NCBI GenBank assembly: GCA_963691815.1
Contig: OY829645.1
Span: 9,603,856-9,667,855, forward strand
Source: Echiichthys vipera
Taxonomy: Eukaryota; Chordata; Actinopteri; Perciformes; Trachinidae
DNA: 64,000 nucleotides
Direction: 5' to 3'
Below are positions 11,661 to 23,084 of this stretch, piece after piece. Made by a program: the position numbers and the translations under genes. The notes under the pieces are model-generated. The model worked only from the letters and a program-made list of their open reading frames with translations. It searched no databases and was not told the origin of the DNA. Each line of letters opens with the position of its first letter. The first letter of the stretch is position 1.

Positions 11661-12439
11661 AGGTCACATCTCAACACTGAAATGTATACATTTTGGTCAT
11701 GGACATGGCATCAATTGTCATTTTTAAAAAGAAACACTGTTTTATGTGTAACAGTGTCGTCTGCCTCCCCTCCATTTGCCAAATTCTTTCCTGTAGACAG
11801 TGCAGTGCTGATCCATGGGTAATTCCCTCCCCACTTCTCCCAATCCCTGAAGGAAAGTCTTTGCTTTTTGGATGGATGTTCACCAGATTCCAGCACAGCG
11901 TGATCCATGTCAACGATGGATGGTTTCCCTACATAATATTTTAATTCAACATCAAAGCTGCTATGTGTAGTTATGCATAGTTGTTTATCAATGTTCAGCA
12001 CTGTACACGGCTAATAAACTGCAACTGCCATAATTCATGTAGGCTATGTTTTTTTTTATCAAGCTATAACTAATCAAAACTCAGGTTTAGTCTAATTTTG
12101 GGGATTGAGGACAGCTGCTTGTAATCTGGGATTGTCCTGAATTTCCACCCTATATTATCTACAAGACAATGATTATTTGGTACCATTGCTCTTTTCAAAT
12201 ATCGGGTACAGCCAGGATGTCAAAACTCTCTGAAAGGTCTTGAAAGTAATAATAATAGTTTCCTAACTATGTTTAAAGACCACTGTGAGTCTTTTAATCA
12301 TACCCAAATATAATATGAGTTACATTATATTCACGTAAGACCTATATTACAGCTTTGTCTCCATCTCTCACAAATGTCCATCCTTCTCTCCTTCCCGTAG
12401 CTTTCCCACCCTCCTCTTCCCTCCCTGTCTGAGTATTAC
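11661..12439. other. Intron between exons 3c and 3b, distal part
   Basis: Nothing recognised besides the GTAATA donor of exon 3b at 12439-12434. Confidence 0.45.
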
Positions 12440-12583
12440 CTTGCAGGTGCCCAGTACTCCAGGCATGCTGTTGCAGTCTCTCAGGGTGAACTTGACCTCG
12501 ATGTAGATCCTCCTCGCTCCGTCTCGAGGGAGCCAACTCGTCCTCAGCCAGTTGTTCTGGCTGGGGCTCATCACATTACACAC
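12440..12583 (-). CDS. epha8: EPHA8 exon 3b (144 bp, 48 codons), ephrin-binding domain core
   Basis: The exon encodes 48 residues from VCNVMSPSQNNWLRTSW to NSMPGVLGTCK, the most conserved part of the Eph ligand-binding domain. Three cysteines are visible: VCN, RDC and GTC. By family knowledge RDC and GTC form one disulfide and VCN pairs with the later IGAC cysteine in exon 3d. The acceptor is TGAATCAG and the donor AAG|GTAATA. Both ends are phase 0. The preceding exon ends TYQ and this one starts VCN, which is contiguous in every Eph protein I know, so nothing is missing. Confidence 0.93.
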
Positions 12584-13360
12584 CTGATTCAGAGTAAGTG
12601 TTATTAACAGTGACTCTTGCAGCAACATACATTATGAGTAAACGCAAACATTATAGTCTTTAAAGGAGCTATCTGTGATGGCATTTTCCCACACTCCTGT
12701 GTGGTGCTCTATCCTTTTTGAGGAGCAGAACAGCTGTTAGTAGCTCTTCACAACAGCTAATATGTATTCAGGTGAGGAAGCCTGAGCTGACATGAAGACG
12801 AACCTGCACTCAGATGGTAGGAGAAATGTGATAATCACAAATTAGTGTGTTTCCTGCTTTGTGCCGTAAAAATAATTGCATACATTTTTTGACCAAACTC
12901 AACCCAGTCATACATAATGTAAAATGCAGTGTAGGTGGTAGACACTGACACTTATTTGAGTGACTACTTGGTTTATTGAAATCATGGTTATATCATTGTA
13001 CTGCCCTCACAGTGTGTGTGCTTATGCAAAGCTAGACAGTCAGATAATGAATAGAAGTTCCTCAAAAAACCACAAGGCTTGACTTTTCTGAAACTGAAAT
13101 TATTACAGAGAAAGAAACACAATTTAATCAACCACTGTACAAGTGGCATTGTATGAGGACATTTCAATTAGCATCCATGAATCCACAAAATTAAAAGAGT
13201 TAGCATCTACTGAAAGCTAGCAGAGTATATTCACCGTAAACATAACTAATTAGGTCTTCATCACAAAAATATGCAATCATGTAACACTGTCCACATATAA
13301 TACTTACAGATAAATATTCTCCAAGGAAAAAAGCGTAGGAAAACTCCAACAATATGATTT
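12584..13360. other. Intron between exons 3b and 3a, proximal part
   Basis: Nothing recognised besides the acceptor of exon 3b at 12584-12586 and its weak pyrimidine tract. Confidence 0.45.
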
Positions 13361-13395
13361 CTTGACTGACACCAGGGGCTCTGGTGTCAGTCAAG
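13361..13395. repeat. Perfect 15-bp-arm hairpin
   Basis: CTTGACTGACACCAG, a 5-nt spacer, then the exact reverse complement. The right arm is the start of the foldback element's terminal repeat; the left arm repeats the element's far end. Confidence 0.9.
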
Positions 13396-14144
13396 AAAAA
13401 AAAAAAGCCATGAACTGAGGGCACGGATTGCTAAACCGTGCGCACAGTTGACTAAACTGAGGGCACGGATTATTAAACTCGGCAACCTGCGCCTACGGAT
13501 ATGATGTCAGCTACTTCAATGTTAATGAAAGATGCGTTTGACGTGACAATAAATGCAACGTTACAAAAGCAGTCAATGTACAGTGCTAAACACAATATAG
13601 CATCAACTGTAAGGCTACTCGTAAATGTTGATACATTGACTTACCTGTGAGGTGCGGTGTGTTTTTTTTCTTCTTTATTTGCATATTTTCACAAATATCA
13701 TAATACAAACATTTGTATAAATTATTTTTGTGTCCATCCAATGTATTAATTATAAGAAATATTTTAAATACCGCTGATTACAATTATTCATCCTTTATCT
13801 ATCGTTTTTTTCTCTGCATTTTTAGTTTTTATGTACTATCTCTACATCATTATAATTTAAGATTGTAACGTTCATTGAAATGAGAAATTACTTCCTTATG
13901 TTTATTTATTTTTCTCTTTTGAATATGATAAAGAAAAAATAAAGGATAAGAAAATCACACCGCACCTCACAGGTAAATCAATGTGTCAACATTTACGAGT
14001 AGCATTTATTGTGGTTGTCACGTCAAACGCACCTTTCATTAACGTTCAAGCAGCTGACATCACATCCATAGGCGCTGGCCAAGTTTAATTATAATCTCTG
14101 CCCTCAATTTAGTACATGGCTTTTTTTTTCTTGACTGACACCAG
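13381..14144. mobile_element. Foldback-type DNA element with long inverted arms
   Basis: The left arm (13381 to about 13662) and right arm (about 13958-14144) are inverted copies, starting CTGGTGTCAGTCAAGAAAAA and ending next to CACACCGCACCTCACAGGTAA. The arms diverge by substitutions and indels. Between them is an AT-rich spacer without coding potential. The pair would make a long stem of roughly 190 bp or more. It sits inside the intron separating EPHA8 exons 3b and 3a. Confidence 0.75.
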
Positions 14145-14829
14145 GGGGGCTCCGTAGATTTCAACAGACTGTTAAACTCACTTTTCTCACCTGAGCATGA
14201 GTACTGAGAATGCAACGGAAAAACACAGCATAGCTGGACTTGATGAGCCGAGCGCTCACTCCGAGGCAGTTTCTCTGAACCAAAGAACATATACTTTTTA
14301 GACCTGCTTCATTATTAACTTATGAACTTTAACTTAACATTTTAACTTTTTAACTCTTAAAGGCAGTACATTCATCCTATGTGGAAGTTACTTGCTAATG
14401 GTAGATTGTTCCATATCCATCTCTGACAGTGGTTTGGCATTTTAGAAATATACAAGTAACACGCCTGTGGATGGCTGCATGTTGAGAATATTGACTACAC
14501 TTTAGTCATGTCATCAGTCTATTGTTTCTGGTGGATTTTATGATTTGGGTTTTTTTGTGACTAAAAGCCTTTAAAGGCTCAGTAGGTAGGAAAAACGGTA
14601 ATTGTTGAGTCTACACGCGTCTCATTGCCACACCTCTGACCATCGACTGTATAAAAAATGGACGTAGGCTTTGGGGCCCGTTTTCTCAACTTGATCCAAT
14701 CATATTCGCCTCTGGGAGCCGCCATGTTGTCAGATTTTGACTCCGCCTCATTTCCTTTTACCAAAAAAGGGCATTGATGTGACATTGGGTTAATGGGAAT
14801 ATTTCCCCATTCTTCCTGCAAAACTGTTC
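14145..14829. other. Intron, unclassified repeat at 14570-14770
   Basis: The block starting TTTAAAGGCTCAGTAG at about 14570 shares its first words with 59485-59500 and may be a dispersed repeat. Otherwise nothing is recognised. Confidence 0.3.
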
Positions 14830-15330
14830 AGTCAACTGAGTTTAGTCATATTCTGTGGTGAGCGGTGATGGACACTCTTCAAGTCCATCCACAGATGTTT
14901 TGTAGGATTGAGGTCAGGGCTCTGACTCGGCCACTCTAGGACATTCCCCTTCCTGTCCTTAAGCCACTGTGTTGTTTTTATGGAGGTGTGTTTTGGGTCG
15001 TTGTCATGCTTGAAGGTGAACCACCTGCCCATTTTCAAGTGTCTAACAGAGGGCTGCAGGTTTTCCTCAAAAGTTTGGGTGGGCATGGCAGCATCCATTT
15101 TCCCTTCAGTCCTGACCAACTGCCCAGTCCCTGCTGAAGAGAAACAAGCCTACAACATAATGCTGCCACCACCATGCTTCACTGTAGGGATGGTGTGTTT
15201 TGGGTGGTGTGCTGTGTTTGGTTTCCATCAAACATAGCACTTGGAGTTCAGCCCAAAAAGTTACATTTTGGTCTCATCTGACCATTAAACCTTTGGCCAT
15301 ATGGCATCAGAATCTCCAATATGTTGTTTT
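14830..15330 (-). pseudogene. Tc1-like transposase, C-terminal half, inactive
   Basis: The minus-strand frame reads, in order: KPNTAHHPKHTIPTVKHGGG, CFSSAGTGQLVRTEGKMDAA, FKHDNDPKHT, NVLEWPSQSPDLNP and KHLWMDLK. These are the hallmarks of Tc1/mariner transposase around the second Asp (HDNDPKH) and the final Glu. The Glu position reads Lys (NPTKHLW instead of NPIEHLW) and a TAG replaces the Trp before ACFSS. The N-terminal DNA-binding half is gone and no inverted repeats are recognisable. Confidence 0.85.
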
Positions 15331-15734
15331 TTTGTCAAAGGTATTACATTTACTACTCTAAGAAAACAAAATATGAACTTTTTGGTTTGCTAAAACTACG
15401 GAATTCGTGGTAGTTCTGCGATATATACAGTATATTTATTTTTCCATATTTAATCAAAATTGTTGCTGCTTATTTTTTACGTCTACAGACTTTTCTTAAT
15501 CAACTTATCATTTTAGCTCTAATTTAACATTGAACACCAGATAAACACTCATCAGAGACTTTATTTTGTGTGCCCGGTCAGTGACTGGTGATTAATTATC
15601 ACAGTTTGTGTTTTAAAATAAAGCTTAATTTACGTTGAGAAAAAAAAAACAGTTTCCCTGACATCAAAGTGATATATTTCACTTGAAGTTCTTGGAATAA
15701 TTAAGTCTAATAAAAGACTGAGAACATAACACAC
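15331..15734. other. AT-rich intron next to exon 3a donor
   Basis: No feature recognised except the GTGTGT donor of exon 3a. Confidence 0.45.
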
Positions 15735-15788
15735 CTGGTACGTGTGGATAGGGCTGAAGTATTCGTCCATCTCATTAATGGCGTCCCA
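15735..15788 (-). CDS. epha8: EPHA8 exon 3a (54 bp, 18 codons), ephrin-binding domain
   Basis: This exon reads WDAINEMDEYFSPIHTYQ and matches the Eph segment that follows the first strand (WD..NE.DE...PIHTYQ). The acceptor is a C/T-rich tract ending CACAG. The donor is CAG|GTGTGT. It is exactly 18 codons, phase 0 at both ends. In the canonical EPH gene this peptide is the beginning of a single ~664-bp exon, so an exon ending after TYQ is unexpected. It is too short to be found by length alone; the frame-preserving junctions and family motif support it. Confidence 0.9.
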
Positions 15789-17593
15789 CTGTGCAGAGAG
15801 AAAGGAAGAGAGAGGGAAACATTGAGTCAGTCACGTTTTTCAGATTCATATGAAGCAAATCATTCAGCTGCTGTCTATATTTCCCACAAGAGCGTCTGTG
15901 CCTATGTGTCTCACTAACCGCATCTGAAGATTATTGGCTTTGACTTCAATCATGTGATGACTCCTGTCACCTTTGAATGAGGTTAAAATCCATCTTCTCT
16001 TTCACTCTTTTTAAAAAAATCTTAATTTGAAAATCTTAATAAACACTGCTTAACCGGAATTATTGCTGGTTTTAAATATGCTGATTTATTGAGTCGGAAA
16101 TAGGTCCAAATCAGTATGAAGACAAATTGGACACATCCATACTACATCTTGTTCGCAACTCTCTAAATGCTCTTGATTTAAAATGAAAGATGAAAAGTGA
16201 AGCTAAACCAACCAACATAAGTTTTTAGCCATGCTAGCTGTTTGGCCTTGGGGATAGCAATGTCAGTCTGTTTCAAGGTGGAAACACCTCAACAGCTATT
16301 GGATGGACTACCATGAAATGTTGAACATGCCCAGACTCTTAATGACTGTGGTGATCCCCTGACTTTTCTTCAAACACCACTATGAGGTCATCTACTTTGG
16401 ATTAATTGCCATGACATGTTATACGCATGTTCATGTTCCCCCTCAGGATGGATTGTATCTTTGGAGTGTAAAGAGCGGGATAGGCAATGGCCCCTTCCTT
16501 ACTTTCTACCCCCTTATTTTTATCTAGACTTAACACCTGTGACGTTTCTTGACTGTATCTTTTACTGTTACAACACCATCATGCTGCTAAAATCTAGCCA
16601 CAGACAGACAGACAGAATTAAAAACAGCTGGCAAATACTCAAATCGGTCTCAGCGGTGGTTCCTGCTAGAGTAGGTGTCTGCAGGACCACATTTTGCCAT
16701 GATCAAACACACAAACTTACAAGCTGTCGCGGCTGGTATTAACTTTGTAATGTCCTGTTTAACACATGTTGCAATCCAACCTGGTGAAGTTGCTTGCTTT
16801 ACTTCTGAACATTTCACTGACGCACAGAAACACTTTAAACCTTCTACTTTCATTGTATGTGTAAATCAAGTTGATCAGTTATGGTACATTTCATTTTCAG
16901 GGGAAAAATATAATCCTTTTGTGCTCCTGTATTAGAAGTAACCCACTACAGCTTAGTCATAGAGGAAATAGAGATGTTCTGTTCTGTTTATCCATGGTAA
17001 CATGTCAGTTGCAGGGTGCCAGAAGTTCATGCAAACAGCTTAACCCAAACTCAAGGGGAAAGGGACCGTGAGAGCAGCTCTCTTCCTTCTCTACACCTGT
17101 TTGAGTGGCATAGGTTAATGCATAGAAAGAAAAATTGTGCTGATAAGCTTAGCAAAATAGCCAATAAGTCTAAGTTCACTTTAATGTTAGCAAACACTGC
17201 AGTTTTTACTTTTTATCATATAGCATAAAGGTAATTTTATCTTCACCTCATTCGTAGATTAGGGTTTTTTCTTTTGTTTGAGAGAAAGAAAGTTTTCAAG
17301 ATGGTGAGCCAAGCCCACAAGATAAAGAACCTGTTGCCTGCAACAAGACAGCTGTGAAGCTGTGAATTATAGAGCACCTACGTCAAGTGCAGTAGGATCG
17401 AACTGTACCCCACATATACAGCTCTGGAGGCAGACAACAAAACTTTCTTAATATCGGCCCCACCCTGGAGTGACTGAGTGACTCTTATGAAGACATGGAA
17501 AAAATACCTGCTCATTTTTACCACATACAAACTAATGCAATTGAACTAACTATGATGCTGGTCGTTTCAAATCACATTTGAATGGATAACAGT
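15789..17593. other. Intron 2 (33.4 kb), 3' end
   Basis: Contains the acceptor of exon 3a (C/T-rich, 15789-15810). The rest has no recognised repeat or coding sequence. Confidence 0.45.
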
Positions 17594-18132
17594 CAGTGCG
17601 TTTACATGCCAATCAATAACCCAAAAATGGCCTTACCCAGGTTAAGGAAATGATCAGATTATTGAAGTTCCCCTAGTATTCATGAGCAGGGGTTGGACAT
17701 AGGGGTTGAATGGTAAAATGACGGACTAACTCGACTTCCAGTACAGTAGTCGGCACTCTGCGAACATCTGGACTGAACATAGCTTTTTTCCAGTTCCCCT
17801 TTGTCAAAATCACAAACGGCCTGACTTTTGGACAGAATTACGACCGAAACGGGTCTTCTTGCTAGTGATGTTACTTGACATTGTGAAGTCCTCCCTTGGT
17901 TTAAAGGAAACGCTCTATTATTATTGTTTTTTTCGGCACCGTTGCTTCCTAGATTATTGTATTTCCAAGTCAAAAGCCACTGTCGCGGAGTGGGGAGTAT
18001 GCACTGACAGAAACCCAATAATAATCCAAGAACGCTGTTTACGTTACCCGGGGTATGGTGTTTACCTGGGGAAACCCGGTATGCCCTTAACCCGAATATA
18101 ACCAGGTTTTTAAACAGCATGTAAACACACTG
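17594..18132. mobile_element. MITE (539 bp)
   Basis: Ends CAGTGCGTTTACATG and CATGTAAACACACTG are inverted repeats with one mismatch. Subterminal AACCC/GGGTT and CCCGGTATG words recur inside. No clear target duplication and no transposase frame. Confidence 0.65.
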
Positions 18133-18444
18133 CAGGATGAGCAATATGATTTCCACACAACAGTAGTCAAGAATGATTATTAAATAACTTCTACATTAAC
18201 TTAATTACTTTACTGATTACGTCCACCATAAAGTAATTCTACTCTGGTAATGTGCCCATAGCTTTCATTTCAGTCTTGTTTTCTCTCTCCAGTGTGTAGG
18301 GATGGGTAGATAACATTAGGCTTGTATTGATATTTTGATTGATTGATTGATTGATTAATCCTTATCTGCTTTGGTTCTGCATCAAGAATACATGTTCTGC
18401 ATCAAGAATACACAGCATTTTACCTAGGGCCCCAAAAACACTAA
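18133..18444. other. Intron with short simple repeats
   Basis: Contains (GATT)n at about 18337-18357 and a small tandem duplication of TTCTGCATCAAGAATACA at 18376-18411. Confidence 0.6.
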
Positions 18445-18831
18445 CCGTGCATTCACACCAAAAGCGATGGAGGCGATGAAAGCGTCAAACTGCCATTCAA
18501 AATCAATGTAAATGATGCAATGACACGCGATAAGCGATAAGAGCAATACCATGAAGCGATGATGCATCCATCGCCTCAAGCGACATCGCGTGAAGCTGTG
18601 CCACAACAGCCAATCAGCCTTGAGAACGCGGTAAGCATCATGGAAGTTCTCTGTGAAACATCCAGGGGCTCACCAAAGCCACAATTGTTGCAGTCCTTGG
18701 GGGACTTGGCTGCTACATGCGATAGATGTGATAAAGCGATGATCAAAATTGTGACAAATATGAGTAAGCGACGCGATACTCACGTTAAGGGCGATTTATT
18801 CGCCTCCATCGCTTTTGGTGTGAATGCACGG
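18445..18831. mobile_element. MITE with identical 32-bp terminal inverted repeats (387 bp)
   Basis: Both ends read inwards as CCGTGCATTCACACCAAAAG followed by CGATGGAGGCGA with no mismatch over 32 bp. Internal GCGATAAGCGAT-like words recur. No convincing target duplication. The perfect termini suggest a fairly recent insertion. Confidence 0.8.
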
Positions 18832-20734
18832 TATGACCAGCCCTGTGTATTTATGTAAAGCAATGCTGGTTCAGGAAAAGAGGACAGCACTTATTTCTGA
18901 TTTAAAAAAAAACAATAATGAAAAAGAAATGTCTCAGTGGGTGAAAGCAGAACCAGTGACTCACTCAGTGCCAAACTATATGACTACATCCTCCTCTACC
19001 TAGAGAAACCCAATTCTCCCAATCTCCCTCCTTCAGATGAGCTAAAGCAAGGATTACAGGCGAAGGTGTTCTGGGTATTGAAACTTGGTTATCATCCAGA
19101 ACCGCCTCTCTTTTTAATCATAGACACAATAAATATGAACCTTCGACAATATGCTGAATTGATTATTTTGTTTAAGTGTAAACATGGCAAATTTGTATGA
19201 GTGTAAAGATGAAGACACGCTTGTGTGTTTAACCCTGGTGTTACCAATTATCCTCCTGGGCTGCAGATCCTTGTGCGAGTGGCAGCGTAATTGAAAGGGA
19301 AAGTGTCAACCCTGGGAAGCTCTGGGCCAGGCCCAGCTGAACTTGGCTTTGGATAAGATGACTGGGCTTTGCATAGAAGCCAACACACACACACACACTC
19401 ACACACTTCCTCCACACACACACATATTCCCAAGGCGCCGCCAGCCAAAAACCACATAATTAAGATGTAGGAAGTCTCACCCATCCCACCCTTCCCTCCC
19501 TTCCTCATCCTCTCATGTTTATCAGCTAAATTGAAATCGTCCTTGAACTTGTTAAGACCTTGGCTAATTAGCGAGGTGTATAACCTCTCTATCGCACTCA
19601 TTATTCCCATCCTGCCATCACTGCACTATCATCCTCTTCTTTTTTTTGGGGGGGGGGGGGGGGGGGTCTTGTAATTTTCCTGAAAAATCATAGCAGCCGA
19701 AGGTAGATTGTCAGGATGTTGGGAGCTGTACGGCAAGCAGGGAAGGGATGAGTTTCGTTGTTGTTTAGTCTTGTAAATATTTCCTGCTCATCCTCAGCAG
19801 TCAGCCAGGGAGCAGAGGAAGAAGAGAAGTCGGAGAGATTCAGCAGGGCATGTTTATCTTGTGAGAGTGCGATAAGAGAGTTCTCTATAGTGGCGACAAC
19901 AGAAACTCCCACTGCGGCCCACTCACAATGCAGTGTGGGTGCGTGTGGAAACATATGTCAGAGAAAGAGAAATGGATTGGGTGTAAATTGCACATCTTTT
20001 TCCTGCCAGTCAGCTCAGCGGATCTCTCATCAGGAGAAATCCAATATGGCAGACAGACGTCAGACGTTCTCCAACATACCACACTTTATTCCCCAAACAT
20101 TACCAAGAGGCGGAACACATCGGCCAAAATGCAATTGGGGATCCCAATCGGATATTTTCTGATGCTGATTTAGCTTTCATTAGCTTTTTGTTATTATCCG
20201 CCTGTATTTATATGCAATTGCCTGTTTATAGAGACATCAGATCATCCAATCACCTGCTAGGTATGTTTTCAAAGTGTCTGCCCTTTTCTAACCAGTTTCC
20301 AATGAGGCCCTCTCAAATGGTTCTGTGAAACAAACCAGCTGATGAGTCTGGTTACAAAGGCCAAACATTAGGACCTTATTGCTGGGTTCGACATTAACAC
20401 CTGCCAACCTGCCAAATGCAGGTTAAAATTCATTATGACGGGTGTTATTAATAACTTACCAGCCAGTAAATGTACTGTACAATATGAGGCATCACATGCA
20501 TGATACAAGCCTCTGTTCTCAGTCATTCATCCCCCTGACAATACTTCTTACATTTCCCATGAACACTGTGCCTTAATGCTACCTGATGACGTTTCATAAG
20601 CCTGTTGTCTGTGCGCAGGTGGCAGTAAAACAAGTGCGAGAAACCATGGAAATGAAATGAGAGTCCAACAGAAAACACAAGGGAGAGGACGAACGAACAG
20701 AGCGGAAGCAGGAAAAAAAGACTGCAGGAGGAGC
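18832..20734. other. Intron 2 segment; mostly unique sequence
   Basis: Imperfect CA repeats at 19385-19427 and a T8G18 run at 19642-19667. The part 19230-19620 has a balanced, non-repetitive composition with homeodomain-type TAATTA/TTAAT words and could be a regulatory element; this is only an impression. Confidence 0.3.
19642..19667. repeat. Poly-T/poly-G run
   Basis: Eight T followed by about 18 G; prone to assembly and sequencing length error. Confidence 0.9.
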
Positions 20735-21350
20735 GAGTTAGCTAGCATTAGTAAAGTAAAGTCAAAAATTCAGATTTAACTAAATGACTAAAGAGGAGGG
20801 AGTTAGCTAACTTTAGTAAAGTAAAGTCAAAAATTCAGATTTAACTAAATGACTAAAGAGGAGGGAGTTAGCTAACTTTAGTAAAGTAAAGTCAAAAGTT
20901 CAGATTAAACTAAATGACTAAAGAGGAGGGGGTTAGCTAACGTTAGTAAAGTCAAAAATTCAGATTAAACTAAATGACTAAAGAGGAGGGAGTTAGCTAA
21001 CTTTAGTAAAGTAAAGTCAAAAGTTCAGATTAAACTAAATGACTAAAGAGGAGGGAGTTAGCTAATGTTAGTAAAGTCAAAAATTCAGATTAAGCTAAAT
21101 AACTAAAGAGGAGGGAGTTAACTAACGTTATTGAAGTCAAAAGTTCAGATTAAACTAAATGACTAAAGAGGAGGGAGTTAGCTAACGTTACTAAAGTCAA
21201 AAGTTCAGATTAAACCATATGACTAAATAGGAGGGAGTTAGTTTAACGTTAGTAAAGTAAAGGCAAAAGTTCAGATTAAACTAAATGACTATAGTGGAGG
21301 GAGTTAGCTAACGTTAGTAAAGTAAAGTCAAAAGTTCAGATTAAACTAAA
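20735..21350. repeat. Minisatellite, ~10 units of 61-66 bp
   Basis: The unit contains GAGTTAGCTAACGTTAGTAA, then AGTCAAAAGTTCAGATTAAA, then CTAAATGACTAAAGAGGAGG. Units differ by presence or absence of a second AGTAA motif, giving two length classes, and by scattered substitutions. The last unit is partial. Confidence 0.93.
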
Positions 21351-21790
21351 TGCGGCTGTGGTTGGACAGACTTCTTGGGGCAAGAAGAGGAAAGAGACAG
21401 GTGATTAGGATATCAACAGAGAAACGAAGAAAAGAAAATTGAATGCCAAATGGCTGATGGGTTGTGGATCGCTTTTGTTTGATCACGAATATGTCGTCAT
21501 GTTTTGCCAGGATTGCTGCATGTGTTTTCACTTCACTGGCTTATTAAACCTCTGCTCAGGCGGAAATGTAACATCACCAAACTACATGTACCAATAAGAA
21601 TGATAAAGGTGTCTCATGCTCAAAGTTGTTGTTAAGCAGAATAAAAGTGTTTCTTATGCAGTCGCCTCTAAATCTTGGGGTCTGATCTTGTACGAGACCG
21701 AGGCCCGTGGCATAAAATCTATTTCAGTATCTACACAACATGATATCAAAGACAGTGGATGCCAAGACAGATAAAAGGAAGAAATAAAAT
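21351..21790. other. Intron, nothing recognised
   Basis: Sequence between the minisatellite and the SINE; no feature recognised. Confidence 0.4.
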
Positions 21791-21930
21791 GGGGTGGCAG
21801 TAGCTCAGTCCATAGGTGAGTTGGCTGGGAACCGTAGGGTTGCTGGTTCAAGTCCCTGTGTGGACCATGTATGGAGTGTGGACTGGTAAATAACTGATAA
21901 ATAAAGAAATTCTTCTAAATTCTTCTTCTT
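21791..21930 (+). mobile_element. tRNA-derived SINE, second family, copy 1
   Basis: Starts GGGGTGGCAGTAGCTCAGTC (A box TAGCTCAGTC) and has a B box GGTTCAAGTCC at 21845-21855. It continues into a body with ATGGAGTGTGGACTGGTAAA and a degenerate CTT-rich tail. Related copy at 59233-59440. Confidence 0.75.
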
Positions 21931-22379
21931 CTCAAAGACTGATTAACAAATAAAGAGAGAAAATTCTGTTTCTGAGGCAGCTGAAGGTATAAACACATTC
22001 AGGAGTCTGGCGTGCTGATGGGAAATATTTCCTGCTCAACTTCCCAACCCATACACATTACATCTCTGACAAGATTCGCCCTAAGGCATTTCAGACCACG
22101 TAAACAAACACATTATTGTTGCATTTACAGACTTTTTAATAAAAAATATAAGAAATGGACAAAAATTACCTTCAAGTTACACTGTGCTTGTTATTATAAA
22201 GAACCTTCACTCTCCTTATTTGTCCTCTAGCCTTAGTCTGACATCAATCATTTACAAAGAATTTTAATAATGTTTAGTTACAAAACTCATTCAATGTTGA
22301 TAAATCTGACCTTTACCTTTAAGATTGCCTGTGCATACTCACACTGTATGAACATCTAAATTAAAAGAGTAATATTCAA

Positions 22380-23040
22380 TCATGTATGATTGGCAGGGCC
22401 AGGGTGAAGATTGTATGCTATGTGGCAGCTGTGTCCTAACGAAAACAAAGAGGTTTGAGCACATCACTCCTATTTTATCATCTCTTTATTGGCCCCAGGT
22501 TAAACAAAGAATTGATTTTAAAATACTTCTTATTGTTTTTAAATGTTGTAATTGCTTTGCTCCTTCTTACGTTGTTGACATGCTCACTAAATACACACCA
22601 GTGAGATCCCTTAGATCATCAGCTAAAGAGCTCCTCACTATACCCAGAATCAACTCCAAATCAGCTCATGGCACTTTCAGCCACTAAAGTCCTACTCTCT
22701 GGAATCCTCTTCCACATGAACTACGGTCTGCTACAACAGTGTCTTATTTTAAAAGTAAACTAAAAACGTTTCGTTTTTTTTGCAAGCTTTTAGTTGTGTT
22801 TTATTTCTGTCCTGTTTGTTTGCTTTAAGAATTTTTATTATCATTATTATTACGATCTTGTTTTAAAATGATGATAATGATACATTCTTGTATGATTGTA
22901 TATTGTCCTAAATGTTTTGTTTTAATGTTTATGTTTATTTATTTTTATCCTATATGCTATTTTATGTTATGTGTGAAGCACATTGAGTTCACGCTTGCCG
23001 TATGACATGTGCTATATAAATACATTTGACATGACTTATT
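22380..23040 (+). mobile_element. L2-group LINE, 3' end
   Basis: The frame reads KRFEHITPILSSLYWPQVKQ, then RIDFKILLIVFK, then YTPVRSLRSSAKELLTIPR, the C-terminal tail of fish L2-type reverse transcriptases. After a stop it continues as LWNPLPHELRSATTVSYFKS. It ends with the typical L2 tail words CACATTGAGTT...GTGCTATATAAATA. 5'-truncated and inactive. Confidence 0.8.
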
Positions 23041-23084
23041 AATTTAAACGCATAAAAGGTCATTTTTAAAACATAAAAGATTGT

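Noticed and set aside
17680..18156. 158-codon minus-strand ORF
   Set aside because: Lies almost entirely within the MITE at 17594-18132 and resembles no protein.
19758..20162. 134-codon plus-strand ORF as a gene
   Set aside because: No similarity recognised, no splice context, low-complexity acidic start; overlapping open frames on both strands suggest chance.
20735..21350. CRISPR-like array
   Set aside because: Units are contiguous with no distinct spacers; this is a eukaryotic minisatellite.
21791..21860. tRNA gene
   Set aside because: A and B boxes are present, but no intact cloverleaf; the sequence continues into a SINE body and has a relative at 59233. The same applies to 34007-33940.
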